A stretch of DNA of 64,000 bases from Streptomyces seoulensis (GTDB lineage: Bacteria > Actinomycetota > Actinomycetes > Streptomycetales > Streptomycetaceae). How positions within the stretch are numbered: the first letter of the stretch is position 1; each line of letters opens with the position of its first letter. The stretch spans positions 843,001 to 907,000 of the forward strand of contig NZ_AP025667.1 in assembly GCF_022846655.1 (NCBI RefSeq), in the 5' to 3' direction. Positions 9,085 through 17,683 of this stretch are shown in pieces. The notes under the pieces were generated by a model. The model saw only the letters and a list, made by a program, of their open reading frames with translations, ran no database searches and was not told the DNA's origin. A program made the translations under genes and the position numbers.

Positions 9085-9651
9085 ATGGGACCGGGTACGC
9101 CACGATTCGACGCCGGGCGGTCCTGCCTGGACCTGCTGGCCACCGCGCATCCGGCGGAACGGATCGGTACGGCCGCGGAGTTGGCGGGGTGGATCGCCGG
9201 AGCCGGGCTGGTGCCCGTCGGAGCGCCGCTCCAGGGGGTCGACGGGTGCTGGGTCGCCGGGTTCCGGGAACTGCGGCTGCACATCGATCGGTTGGTCAGA
9301 GCGCGTACCTGCACCCCTCTCGACTCGCTCGACCGGATCAACCGCGCGGCCGAAGCGGCCGCACCCCCGGCCATCCATGCCGTACCCGGTGAAAAGGGGC
9401 GCTTGAAGCGGGAGTTGGCCGAGCCGCCGCGATGCGCCGCCCTCCTCTCCCTCCTCGCCCGCGACACCGTCGACCTCCTCACCGACCCCCTGGCGCGGGC
9501 CGCCGTGCGCGAATGCGAGGCGGACGGCTGCTCGTTGCTGTACCTCGACACCTCCCGGGGGCGCCGGAGGCGGTGGTGCTCCAGCGAGGTGTGCGGGAAC
9601 CGGGAGCGGGTCGCGCGGCACCGCAGGCGGGTCGCGCTCGCGCGGTCCTGA
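9085..9651 (+). CDS. CGNR zinc-finger (ABATE-type) protein
   Basis: A 188-residue protein. The C-terminal third has the CGNR zinc finger: paired cysteines CEADGC and, after the basic stretch GRRRRWCSSEVCGNRERV, a second pair ending in CGNR, followed by an Arg-rich tail. The N-terminal part matches the ABATE (stress-induced, nucleotide- or ligand-binding-like) region found in front of CGNR fingers in many actinobacterial regulators. It is probably a DNA-binding regulator. It stands alone, 83 nt after the acyltransferase gene and upstream of the sigma-factor pair; targets are unknown. Confidence 0.85.
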   Translation: MGPGTPRFDAGRSCLDLLATAHPAERIGTAAELAGWIAGAGLVPVGAPLQGVDGCWVAGFRELRLHIDRLVRARTCTPLDSLDRINRAAEAAAPPAIHAVPGEKGRLKRELAEPPRCAALLSLLARDTVDLLTDPLARAAVRECEADGCSLLYLDTSRGRRRRWCSSEVCGNRERVARHRRRVALARS

Positions 9652-9731
9652 ACGTCCGGGTACGGGCCAAGTGCCGGAAAGACACATCCACTTGAAGTAT
9701 GTGATCTGCGCGACACCGCGTTTGCCCGGAC

Positions 9732-9877
9732 TCAAGTGAGGGCAGTTCCCGCTCACTTGACAGCGTGTCGGAAATGTAAAGATCGCGCGGTGAGAATGTG
9801 CGCGCATGTCCCGCTCGTCACACCGCCACTGAGAAAAACACCACCTCACCTTGAACAACCGCGCCTCCTGCCCCGTA
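9732..9877 (+). promoter_or_regulatory. upstream control region of the ECF sigma gene
   Basis: The 276-nt gap before the sigma gene holds two candidate signals. One is a perfect 9-bp inverted repeat, TCAAGTGAG (9732-9740) and CTCACTTGA (9752-9760), whose right arm overlaps a -35-like TTGACA (9757-9762). The other is an ECF-like promoter, GAAC (9853-9856), 17 nt, CGTA (9874-9877), about 50 nt before the GTG start, which could mean autoregulation. Both are motif matches by eye. Confidence 0.35.
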
Positions 9878-9927
9878 CGAATGGGCGAGCGACCGACGGG
9901 GGCAAGCCCCGGACACCGGAGGTGGGC

Positions 9928-10515
9928 GTGCGCAAGGATGCGGCCGTGGCCAATGAACGTGGATCGAGGGCCCGACATCGCATGTCCTCGCAGCCCTCAC
10001 AGTCGTCGGAACCCGACGAGGAGTTGATGCGTGCCCTGTACCGGGAGCACGCCGGACCACTCCTCGCCTATGTCCTCCGGTTGGTCGCCGGTGACCGGCA
10101 GCGTGCCGAGGACGTCGTACAGGAAACCCTCATCCGTGCCTGGAAGAACGCCGGCCAGCTCAATCGGGCGACCGGTTCGGTACGCCCCTGGCTGGTGACG
10201 GTCGCCCGGCGCATCGTCATCGACGGCCACCGCAGCCGGCAGGCCCGGCCGCAGGAGGTCGATCCGTCGCCGCTGGAGGTCATCCCCGCGGAGGACGAGA
10301 TCGACAAGGCGCTGTGGCTGATGACGCTGACGGACGCGCTCGACGACCTGACCCCGGCCCACCGGGAGGTCCTCGTCGAGACCTACTTCAAGGGGCGTAC
10401 GGTCAACGAGGCGGCACAGACCCTCGGGATACCCAGCGGCACGGTGCGCTCACGGGTGTTCTACGCCCTGCGGTCGATGAAGCTGGCGCTGGAGGAGCGG
10501 GGGGTGACGGCGTGA
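9928..10515 (+). CDS. sigU: ECF RNA polymerase sigma factor (SigU-like)
   Basis: A 195-residue extracytoplasmic-function sigma factor. Region 2 is visible in LMRALYREHAGPLLAYV and RAEDVVQETLIRAW, region 4 in LTPAHREVLVETYF and GIPSGTVRSRVFYALRSM. The GTG at 9928 is chosen because GGAGG (9918-9922) lies at ideal distance; an internal ATG at 9982 is the alternative. The stop overlaps the anti-sigma start (TGATG), so the two are coupled. The symbol rests on synteny: in S. coelicolor sigU/rsuA lies between the mat locus and a helicase/malic-enzyme/hupA/murA series, as here. SigU there affects differentiation and secreted proteins; regulation here would be through the adjacent zinc anti-sigma factor. 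Confidence 0.85.
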   Translation: MRKDAAVANERGSRARHRMSSQPSQSSEPDEELMRALYREHAGPLLAYVLRLVAGDRQRAEDVVQETLIRAWKNAGQLNRATGSVRPWLVTVARRIVIDGHRSRQARPQEVDPSPLEVIPAEDEIDKALWLMTLTDALDDLTPAHREVLVETYFKGRTVNEAAQTLGIPSGTVRSRVFYALRSMKLALEERGVTA

Positions 10516-11336
10516 TGGGTGTGTACGGAGGAATGCGAGGATTCGGCGCGGGCGGTACGGGTATGTCTGGCCCCATGCAGGGATCTCCGGTGCCGAACGA
10601 GCATGAGACGGTCGGCGCCTACGCCCTCGGGATCCTCGACGACACCGAGGCGACCGCGTTCGAGACCCATCTCGCCGGCTGCGAGTGGTGCGCCCAGCAA
10701 CTGGACGAACTCGCGGGGATGGAGCCCATGCTGGCCGCCCTCGCGGACCTGCCCGGCACCGGCAGCACCCCTGTCATCGGCGAGTCGCTGTCCGCGCGTC
10801 CGACCCCGAGGCTGGTCGAGAGGCTGGTCGACGAGGTCTCCGAGCGGCGCGCGAGCAAGCGGCGCCGCGGCTTCTACCTGGTCGCGGCCGCGGCCGCGCT
10901 GATCATCGGCGGCCCGGTGGCCGTGATGTCGGTGAGCGGCGGTGGCACGAGTCAGACGGCGACCCCGCTGGCCGCCTCCGCCAAGGACCACTTCGACCAG
11001 TTGCCCGACAAGGTCACCGGCACGGACGCCGGCACCGGTGTCTCCGCGACCGTCGCCATGCAGGGCAAGACCTGGGGCACCGACGCCGTGCTGCGCTTGG
11101 GCGGCGTCAAGGGCGAGCTGAAGTGCTCCCTGATCGCGGTCGGCAAGAACGGCGAGCGGCAGACGCTCGGCTCCTGGAGCGTGCCCGCGGACGGCTACGG
11201 CATCCCGGACGCCAAGACCGAGCAGGCCCGCAACCCGCTGTTCATCGGGGGCGGCACCGCGCTCCAGCCGAACGAGATCGACCACTTCGACGTGATGACC
11301 CTCGACGGGAAGAAGCTCGTCCAAGTGGACGCCTAG
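10515..11336 (+). CDS. rsuA: zinc-binding membrane anti-sigma factor (RsuA-like)
   Basis: A 273-residue type II membrane protein. A putative zinc-finger (ZAS-type) motif H52-x3-C56-x2-C59 (HLAGCEWC) lies in the cytoplasmic N-terminal domain, followed by one transmembrane helix (about 120-140) and a ~130-residue extracytoplasmic domain ending in DGKKLVQVDA. This layout is that of anti-sigma factors that hold their ECF sigma at the membrane. The ATG at 10515 shares a base with the sigma stop codon; a GTG immediately before it and internal ATGs are possible starts. The outer domain would be the sensor, but no ligand family is recognisable. Confidence 0.85.
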   Translation: MGVYGGMRGFGAGGTGMSGPMQGSPVPNEHETVGAYALGILDDTEATAFETHLAGCEWCAQQLDELAGMEPMLAALADLPGTGSTPVIGESLSARPTPRLVERLVDEVSERRASKRRRGFYLVAAAAALIIGGPVAVMSVSGGGTSQTATPLAASAKDHFDQLPDKVTGTDAGTGVSATVAMQGKTWGTDAVLRLGGVKGELKCSLIAVGKNGERQTLGSWSVPADGYGIPDAKTEQARNPLFIGGGTALQPNEIDHFDVMTLDGKKLVQVDA

Positions 11337-11423
11337 TAGCCGCTCAGAATCACGCCCGCGTAGCTTTGCCGGGTCCTCTTCGCGTACGGTTGACGGCTGC
11401 CCAGCACGTCAGAAGGGGGCCCG

Positions 11424-13739
11424 GTGGCCGCTCAGGTTCAGCATCCCGCGGATCTCTCGGTACACGACGCACACGACTCCGTCCGTGACCGAGAGATCAG
11501 CGTCGAACAGGAACATCTGGACCGGGTGTACCGGCGGCTCGAGGAGAAGATCCACGAGGCCGAGTTCCTGATGCACGACGCGGCCCAGCGCGGCCATGTG
11601 GGTACACCGGGCGCGCTCGCCGAACGGGACGCCCAGGTCTTCCGGGCCGGTATCCATCTCAACCGGCTCAACAACGAGTTCGAGGACTTCCTCTTCGGCC
11701 GCGTCGACCTGCTCCAGGGCAAGGACGGCAAGAAGGGCCCCGACGGCGCGTACACCGCCGTCGAGCCCGCCGAGGGCGCCGTGCGCCCCGACAGCACCGC
11801 CGACATCGCCGAGACCCTGCACATCGGCCGGATCGGCGTCCTCGACGAGGACTACTCCCCGCTGGTCATCGACTGGCGGGCGCCGGCCGCCGCGCCGTTC
11901 TACCGCTCCACCCCCGTCGACCCCGGCCGGGTCGTGCGGCGGCGGGTCATCCGCTCCAAGGGCCGCCGCGTCCTCGGCGTCGAGGACGACCTGATGCGCC
12001 CCGAGCTGAAGGCCACCCTGGACGGCGAGGAACTGCCCGTCATCGGCGACGGCGCGCTGATGGCCGCCCTCGGCCAGGCCCGCGGGCACACGATGCGGGA
12101 CATCGTCTCCTCGATCCAGGCCGAGCAGGACCAGGTCATCCGCGCCCCCGCCGCCTCCGTCACCTACGTCGAGGGCGGCCCCGGCACCGGCAAGACCGCC
12201 GTCGCCCTGCACCGCGCGGCCTATCTGCTCTACCAGGACCGCAGACGCTACGCGGGCGGCATCCTGATCGTCTCGCCGACCCCGCTGCTGGTGGCCTACA
12301 CCGAGGGCGTGCTGCCCTCCCTCGGCGAGGAGGGCCAGGTCGCCATCCGCGCGATCGGCTCCCTGGTCGACGGTGTCGAGGCCACGCTCCACGACTCCCC
12401 GGCCGTGGCCCGCGCCAAGGGCTCGTACCGGATGCTGAAGGTGCTGCGCCGGGCCGCGCGCGGCGCCCTCGAACTCGGCGTCGGGGACGGCACCCCGCCG
12501 GACCGGCTCCGGGTCGTCGCCTTCGGGCGGCGCCTCGAACTGGAGGCCGAGGAACTGGAGAACGTCCGGCGCACCGCGCTCGGCGGCACCGCCCCGGTCA
12601 ACCTGCTCCGCCCGCGCGCCCGCAAACTGCTGCTGGACGCCCTGTGGGCGAAGTCCGGCGCCTCCGGCCGGCACACCGACCCCGAGCTGGCCGCCGAGCT
12701 GCGCGCCTCCTTCGACGACGACGTGGCCGACGAGGACTCGTTCATCGCCTTCCTCGACGCCTGGTGGCCCGAGCTGACCCCCAAGGGCGTCCTCGCTGCC
12801 ATGGCCGACGAGAAGCGGCTCGGCCGCTGGGCCCGCCGCGTCCTCAACCCCGGCGAGGTCCGCAAGGTCGCCCGCGCGCTGAAGCGGGACGGCTGCTCGG
12901 TGCACGACATCGCCATGCTGGACGAGCTCCAGGCGATCCTGGGCGCCCCCGCCCGCCCCCGCAAGAAGCGCGAACTCGACCCGCTGGACCACCTCACCGG
13001 CCTGGAGGAGCTGATGCCGGTCCGCGAGGAGACCCAGCGCGAGCGGGCCGAGCGCCTGGCCCAGGAGCGCACCGAGTACGCGCACGTCATCGTCGACGAG
13101 GCGCAGGACCTCACGCCGATGCAGTGGCGGATGGTCGGGCGCCGGGGCCGGCACGCCACCTGGACGGTCGTCGGCGACCCCGCCCAGTCCTCCTGGTCCG
13201 ACCCCGACGAGGCGGCCGGGGCCCGCGACGAGGCCCTGGGCTCCAGACCCCGGCGCCGCTTCGAGCTGACCGTCAACTACCGCAACCCGGCCGAGATCGC
13301 CGAGCTGGCCGCCAAGGTCCTCGCCCTCGCCATGCCCGGCTCCGAGTCCCCCCGCGCCGTCCGCTCCACCGGCGTCCAGCCGCGCTTCCAGGTCGTCGGG
13401 GACTCCCTGGCCGACACGGTCCGCGCGGAGGCCGAGCGGCTGCTCGGGATGGTCGACGGCACCGTCGGCGTCGTCGTCGCCATGAACCGGCGCGAGGAGG
13501 CCCGCCGCTGGCTCGCCGGGCTCGGCGACCGCGTGGTGGCCCTCGGCAGCCTGGAGGCCAAGGGCCTGGAGTACGACGCGACCGTGGTCGTCTCCCCGGC
13601 GGAGATCGCCGACGAGTCCCCGGCCGGCCTGCGTGTGCTCTACGTCGCCCTCACCCGCGCCACCCAGCAGCTCACCGTCGTCTCCGGCGACCGCGACGAG
13701 CCGGACGCGGCCGGGGTCCCGGACCTGCTGCGGGACTGA
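11424..13739 (+). CDS. HelD-like UvrD/Rep-family (SF1) helicase
   Basis: A 771-residue SF1 ATPase. It begins with a long charged helical arm (EQEHLDRVYRRLEEKIHEAEF) typical of HelD rather than UvrD. The Walker A is GGPGTGKT (Lys257), Walker B is VIVDEAQDLTPMQWRM, motif III is VVGDPAQSSW and motif IV is NYRNPAEIAEL, with the C-terminal ALTRATQQL motif. HelD proteins bind RNA polymerase and recycle stalled complexes; some actinobacterial members protect the polymerase from rifamycins. The GTG start follows AGAAGGGGG. It stands alone between the anti-sigma gene and a terminator at 13899. Whether it acts on RNA polymerase is inferred from the N-terminal arm and the family. Confidence 0.88.
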   Translation: MAAQVQHPADLSVHDAHDSVRDREISVEQEHLDRVYRRLEEKIHEAEFLMHDAAQRGHVGTPGALAERDAQVFRAGIHLNRLNNEFEDFLFGRVDLLQGKDGKKGPDGAYTAVEPAEGAVRPDSTADIAETLHIGRIGVLDEDYSPLVIDWRAPAAAPFYRSTPVDPGRVVRRRVIRSKGRRVLGVEDDLMRPELKATLDGEELPVIGDGALMAALGQARGHTMRDIVSSIQAEQDQVIRAPAASVTYVEGGPGTGKTAVALHRAAYLLYQDRRRYAGGILIVSPTPLLVAYTEGVLPSLGEEGQVAIRAIGSLVDGVEATLHDSPAVARAKGSYRMLKVLRRAARGALELGVGDGTPPDRLRVVAFGRRLELEAEELENVRRTALGGTAPVNLLRPRARKLLLDALWAKSGASGRHTDPELAAELRASFDDDVADEDSFIAFLDAWWPELTPKGVLAAMADEKRLGRWARRVLNPGEVRKVARALKRDGCSVHDIAMLDELQAILGAPARPRKKRELDPLDHLTGLEELMPVREETQRERAERLAQERTEYAHVIVDEAQDLTPMQWRMVGRRGRHATWTVVGDPAQSSWSDPDEAAGARDEALGSRPRRRFELTVNYRNPAEIAELAAKVLALAMPGSESPRAVRSTGVQPRFQVVGDSLADTVRAEAERLLGMVDGTVGVVVAMNRREEARRWLAGLGDRVVALGSLEAKGLEYDATVVVSPAEIADESPAGLRVLYVALTRATQQLTVVSGDRDEPDAAGVPDLLRD

Positions 13740-13887
13740 GGCCCGCGAAACCGCGCGCACGGGGGAATGCCCCCCGGCGTCCGTTTGTTAGCCTTGTCGT
13801 GGCACCGGCCCGATCCAAGCCCCCGGGCCCAACCTTCGTCGCTACGAGCGACCACTTGCCGCGAGGCGAGCATGGCGGGTCGGTGTC

Positions 13888-14037
13888 ATGAACGTATGCG
13901 AGAGGCCCACGTCACCTGTGACGTGGGCCTCTCGTCTTGGGGACACCCCCGAGAACACAACGTCCGCAATCGGGGGCGACTACCACGTACTCGGCGGTAG
14001 GTGCGACGATCGGACGGCACAACACGCGACACGGTGA
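13888..14037 (+). other. possible 49-codon leader reading frame before malic enzyme
   Basis: The 316-nt gap between the helicase and malic enzyme holds a 49-codon frame from ATG 13888 (begins MNVCERPTSPVTW) to TGA 14035, ending 18 nt before the malic-enzyme start. It runs straight through the strong hairpin at 13899-13934. It has no obvious ribosome-binding site and no recognised family, so it could be chance. The rest of the gap (13740-13887) shows no other gene. Confidence 0.15.
13899..13934. terminator. 16-bp perfect hairpin after the helicase gene
   Basis: CGAGAGGCCCACGTCA (13899-13914) pairs perfectly with 13919-13934 around a CCTG loop, followed by TCTTGG. It is a likely terminator for the helicase transcript 160 nt upstream. 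It lies 121 nt before malic enzyme and could also act as an attenuator of a transcript entering from the left. Confidence 0.7.
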
Positions 14038-14055
14038 AAGCAGAGGAAGTCGGCC

Positions 14056-15480
14056 ATGGCAACGGCGCCCAGCGTCTCCTACTCGATGACCATCCGGTTG
14101 GAGGTGCCAGCGAGCGGGACGGCCGTCTCGCAGCTCACCACCGCCGTGGAGTCCTCCGGAGGCTCGGTCACCGGCCTCGACGTCACCGCGTCCGGGCACG
14201 AGAAACTCCGCATCGACGTCACCATCGCGGCCAGCTCCACCGCGCACGCCGACGAGATCGTCGAAGAGCTGCGCGGCATCGTGGGCGTCACGCTCGGCAA
14301 GGTCTCCGACCGTACGTTCCTGATGCACCTCGGCGGCAAGATCGAGATGCAGTCCAAGCACCCGATCCGCAACCGCGACGACCTCTCCATGATCTACACG
14401 CCCGGTGTGGCGCGTGTCTGCATGGCGATCGCGGAGAACCCCGAGGACGCCCGGCGCCTGACCATCAAGCGCAACTCCGTTGCGGTCGTGACGGACGGTT
14501 CCGCCGTGCTCGGGCTCGGCAACATCGGCCCCAAGGCCGCGCTCCCGGTCATGGAGGGCAAGGCGGCCCTCTTCAAGCGGTTCGCCGGCATCGACGCCTG
14601 GCCGCTGTGCCTGGACACCCAGGACACCGACGCCATCGTGGAGATCGTCAAGGCCATCGCCCCGGGCTTCGCGGGCATCAACCTGGAGGACATCTCCGCG
14701 CCGCGCTGCTTCGAGATCGAGGCCCGGCTGCGCGAGGCCCTGGACATCCCCGTCTTCCACGACGACCAGCACGGCACCGCCATCGTCGTCCTGGCCGCGC
14801 TGACCAACGCGCTGCGCGTCACCGGCCGCACGATGGAGTCCATCCGGGTCGTCATGTCCGGCGCCGGAGCGGCCGGTACGGCCATCCTGAAGCTGCTGCT
14901 GGCCGCGGGCGTGAAGAACGCCGTCGTCGCCGACATCCACGGCGTGGTGCACGCGGGCCGCGAGGACCTGGTGGACGCCCCCTCGGACTCCCCGCTGCGC
15001 TGGATCGCGGACAACACCAACCCCGAGGCCCTCACCGGCACCCTCAAGGAGGCCGTGCGCGGCGCGGACGTCTTCATCGGCGTCTCCGCCCCGAACGTCC
15101 TGGACGGCGCCGACGTGGCCGCCATGGCGGACGGCGCGATCGTCTTCGCACTGGCGAACCCGGACCCCGAGGTCGACCCCGCCGTGGCCCGGCAGACGGC
15201 CGCCGTGGTGGCCACGGGCCGCTCCGACTTCCCCAACCAGATCAACAACGTGCTGGTCTTCCCCGGTGTCTTCCGGGGTCTGCTGGACGCCCAGTCCCGC
15301 ACCGTCAACACCGAGATGATGCTCGCCGCCGCGCAGGCGCTCGCCAACGTGGTGACCGAGGACGAGCTGAACCCGAACTACATCGTCCCCAGCGTCTTCA
15401 ACGACAAGGTCGCGGGCGCGGTGGCCGGGGCCGTCCGTGAGGCCGCCAAGGCGGCCGGAGCGGCGGCTGCGGCGTCTTAG
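14056..15480 (+). CDS. NAD(P)-dependent malic enzyme with N-terminal ACT domain
   Basis: A 474-residue malate oxidoreductase (decarboxylating), converting malate to pyruvate. Residues 1-85 form an ACT-like regulatory domain (SMTIRLEVPASGTAVSQL, GVTLGKVSDRTF). The malic domain follows with YTPGVARVC, then LGLGNIGPKAALPVMEGKA, the metal-binding LEDISAPRCFEIE and FHDDQHGTA, and the Rossmann nucleotide-binding SGAGAAGTA with NPDPEVDP further on. The ACT domain suggests allosteric control by a small metabolite. In Streptomyces such enzymes supply pyruvate and reducing power; cofactor preference cannot be fixed from sequence. The start follows AGCAGAGGAAG. Confidence 0.95.
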   Translation: MATAPSVSYSMTIRLEVPASGTAVSQLTTAVESSGGSVTGLDVTASGHEKLRIDVTIAASSTAHADEIVEELRGIVGVTLGKVSDRTFLMHLGGKIEMQSKHPIRNRDDLSMIYTPGVARVCMAIAENPEDARRLTIKRNSVAVVTDGSAVLGLGNIGPKAALPVMEGKAALFKRFAGIDAWPLCLDTQDTDAIVEIVKAIAPGFAGINLEDISAPRCFEIEARLREALDIPVFHDDQHGTAIVVLAALTNALRVTGRTMESIRVVMSGAGAAGTAILKLLLAAGVKNAVVADIHGVVHAGREDLVDAPSDSPLRWIADNTNPEALTGTLKEAVRGADVFIGVSAPNVLDGADVAAMADGAIVFALANPDPEVDPAVARQTAAVVATGRSDFPNQINNVLVFPGVFRGLLDAQSRTVNTEMMLAAAQALANVVTEDELNPNYIVPSVFNDKVAGAVAGAVREAAKAAGAAAAAS

Positions 15481-15746
15481 CACCGCTTGCCGTAGGGTCG
15501 GGGAGGTTGTGGGACCGACGCAGCCTCCCCTACGGCGAGTCGTCGGTTCCCCGGTCGTGACGCCCTCTAGGGTGTCGGCGGGGCAGGCGCTTTTCGTGTG
15601 ACTCCCTAGGGTGTTCTCATGACTCCTACGGGTGCCGGATTGGCTTTCCCGCCGCAGGTAGGGGCAGGATGCGTCTCTGGGCGCGAGCGCATCGGCATCG
15701 ATCTCACCTCACGCCTCATTGGCAAGAAGAACACGGGAGTAAGAAC

Positions 15747-16028
15747 ATGAACCGCAGTGAGCTGGTGGCCGCGCTGGCCGACCGCGCCGAGGTGACCCGC
15801 AAGGACGCCGACGCCGTGCTGGCCGCGTTCGCCGAGGTCGTCGGCGACATCGTCTCCAAGGGCGACGAGAAGGTCACCATCCCCGGCTTCCTGACCTTCG
15901 AGCGCACCCACCGTGCCGCTCGGACCGCGCGCAACCCGCAGACCGGTGAGCCCATCAACATCCCGGCCGGCTTCAGCGTGAAGGTCTCCGCGGGCTCGAA
16001 GCTCAAGGAAGCGGCAAAGGGTAAGTAA
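15747..16028 (+). CDS. hupA: histone-like DNA-binding protein HU
   Basis: A 93-residue HU protein: MNRSELVAALADRAEVTRKDA at the N-terminus, the GFLTFERTHRAARTARNPQTG beta-arm region and a short Lys-containing end (KLKEAAKGK). It lacks the long Lys/Ala tail of the second Streptomyces paralogue HupS, so it is the short, vegetative type. It dimerises and bends DNA in the nucleoid. GGGAG lies upstream of the ATG. The 266-nt region before it has partly self-complementary sequence (15489-15536) that may end the malic-enzyme transcript, and presumably the hupA promoter. Confidence 0.95.
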   Translation: MNRSELVAALADRAEVTRKDADAVLAAFAEVVGDIVSKGDEKVTIPGFLTFERTHRAARTARNPQTGEPINIPAGFSVKVSAGSKLKEAAKGK

Positions 16029-16035
16029 CCCCGAC

Positions 16036-16083
16036 AACGCGAAATGGGCGGTCCCCCGATCGGGGGACCGCCCATTTCGCGTT
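16036..16083. terminator. bidirectional terminator between hupA and murA
   Basis: A perfect 48-nt palindrome centred at 16059/16060 (arm begins AACGCGAAATGGGCGG) sits exactly between the convergent hupA and murA stop codons. It could end both transcripts; each side reads out into AACG/GTT rather than a long T-run. Confidence 0.85.
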
Positions 16084-16094
16084 CTGCGTGGGAC

Positions 16095-17435
16095 CTAGCC
16101 GAGCGCCTTGCCCGGCAGCTCGACCTTCGCGCCCAGTTCCACGAGCTTCTCCATGAAGTTCTCGTAGCCGCGGTTGATCAGGTCGATGCCGTGGACCCGC
16201 GAGGTGCCCTCGGCGGCCAGGGCCGCGATCAGGTACGAGAAGCCGCCACGCAGGTCGGGGATGACCAGGTCGGCGCCCTGGAGCTTGGTCGGGCCGGAGA
16301 CGACCGCCGAGTGCAGGAAGTTCCGCGCGCCGAAGCGGCAGTCCGAGCCGCCCAGGCACTCGCGGTAGAGCTGGATGTGCGCGCCCATCTGGTTCAGCGC
16401 GGAGGTGAAGCCGAGGCGGGACTCGTAGACCGTCTCGTGGACGATGGACAGGCCCGTGGCCTGGGTGAGGGCCACCACCAGCGGCTGCTGCCAGTCGGTC
16501 TGGAAGCCGGGGTGCACGTCCGTCTCCAGCGCGATGGACTTGAGCTGGCCGCCGGGGTGCCAGAAGCGGATGCCCTCGTCGTCGATCTCGAAGGCGCCGC
16601 CGACCTTGCGGTAGGTGTTCAGGAACGTCATCATCGAGCGCTGCTGGGCGCCCCGGACGTAGATGTTGCCGCCGGTCGCCAGCGCCGCCGAAGCCCAGGA
16701 CGCGGCCTCCAGGCGGTCCGGGAGGGCGCGGTGGTTGTAGCCGCCCAGCGAGTCCACACCGGTGATGCGGATCGTCCGGTCGGTGTCCATGGCGATGATC
16801 GCGCCCATCTTCTGCAGTACGCAGATGAGGTCCTCGATCTCGGGCTCCACGGCCGCGTTGGACAGCTCGGTGACGCCCTCGGCCAGTACGGCCGTCAGCA
16901 GCACCTGCTCGGTCGCGCCCACCGACGGGTACGGCAGGTCGATCTTCGTGCCGCGCAGCCGCTGCGGGGCCTCCAGGTACTGCCCGTCCGCACGCTTCTC
17001 GATGGTCGCGCCGAACTGGCGCAGCACGTCGAAGTGGAAGTCGATCGGACGGCCGCCGATGTCGCAGCCGCCGAGGCCGGGGATGAAGGCGTGACCCAGT
17101 CGGTGCAGCAGCGGGCCGCAGAACAGGATCGGGATACGGCTGGAACCCGCGTGGGCGTCGATGTCGGCGACGTTCGCGCTCTCGACGTAGGTCGGGTCCA
17201 GGATCAGCTCGCCCGGCTCCTCGCCCGGACGCACCGTCACGCCGTGCAACTGGAGCAGGCCGCGCACGACCCGCACGTCACGGATGTCCGGGACGTTGCG
17301 CAGGCGGCTGGGCGCGCTGCCCAGGAGGGCGGCGACCATGGCCTTCGGCACGAGGTTCTTCGCACCGCGGACACGGATCTCGCCCTCCAGCGGGGTTCCG
17401 CCGTGGACAAGCAGGACATCGTCGTTGACGGTCAT
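16095..17435 (-). CDS. murA: UDP-N-acetylglucosamine 1-carboxyvinyltransferase MurA
   Basis: A 446-residue MurA, the first committed step of peptidoglycan synthesis: it transfers enolpyruvate from PEP to UDP-GlcNAc. The family start GGTPLEGEIRVRGAKNLVPK is present, and the catalytic cysteine is Cys124 in GLGGCDIGGRPIDFH, aligned with Cys115 of the E. coli enzyme. The active site is therefore the fosfomycin-sensitive Cys type, not the Asp type of mycobacteria. The C-terminal DLRGGFSYLIAALAAEG is also typical. It is convergent with hupA and divergent from the YqgE gene with a 248-nt gap. Confidence 0.96.
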   Translation of the reverse strand: MTVNDDVLLVHGGTPLEGEIRVRGAKNLVPKAMVAALLGSAPSRLRNVPDIRDVRVVRGLLQLHGVTVRPGEEPGELILDPTYVESANVADIDAHAGSSRIPILFCGPLLHRLGHAFIPGLGGCDIGGRPIDFHFDVLRQFGATIEKRADGQYLEAPQRLRGTKIDLPYPSVGATEQVLLTAVLAEGVTELSNAAVEPEIEDLICVLQKMGAIIAMDTDRTIRITGVDSLGGYNHRALPDRLEAASWASAALATGGNIYVRGAQQRSMMTFLNTYRKVGGAFEIDDEGIRFWHPGGQLKSIALETDVHPGFQTDWQQPLVVALTQATGLSIVHETVYESRLGFTSALNQMGAHIQLYRECLGGSDCRFGARNFLHSAVVSGPTKLQGADLVIPDLRGGFSYLIAALAAEGTSRVHGIDLINRGYENFMEKLVELGAKVELPGKALG

Positions 17436-17683
17436 GAATCTCGCGTTCCGATGAGTCGGGCAGGGGTCGGCCGATCACTTTGCGCAGGGGCCGGAGAGAC
17501 AGGGTAATCGCCGATCACCCCCCGCCCGTAAGCCCGAGCACCCGCCAGCCGTGTCACAACACGAACTGTTTCCCCGCGGGTACGTCGGGTCACCGGCCCG
17601 CCGCACCCCTCGAAGGGACGTGCTCCCTGTTCATGTGCCTCCCGGCTCCCCACGCGGGCCCGAGATGCGGGATCATGTCTGGC

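Noticed and set aside
11409..13760. A 783-codon minus-strand open frame opposite the HelD-like gene
   Set aside because: It mirrors the helicase codon pattern. The plus-strand protein carries all SF1 motifs.
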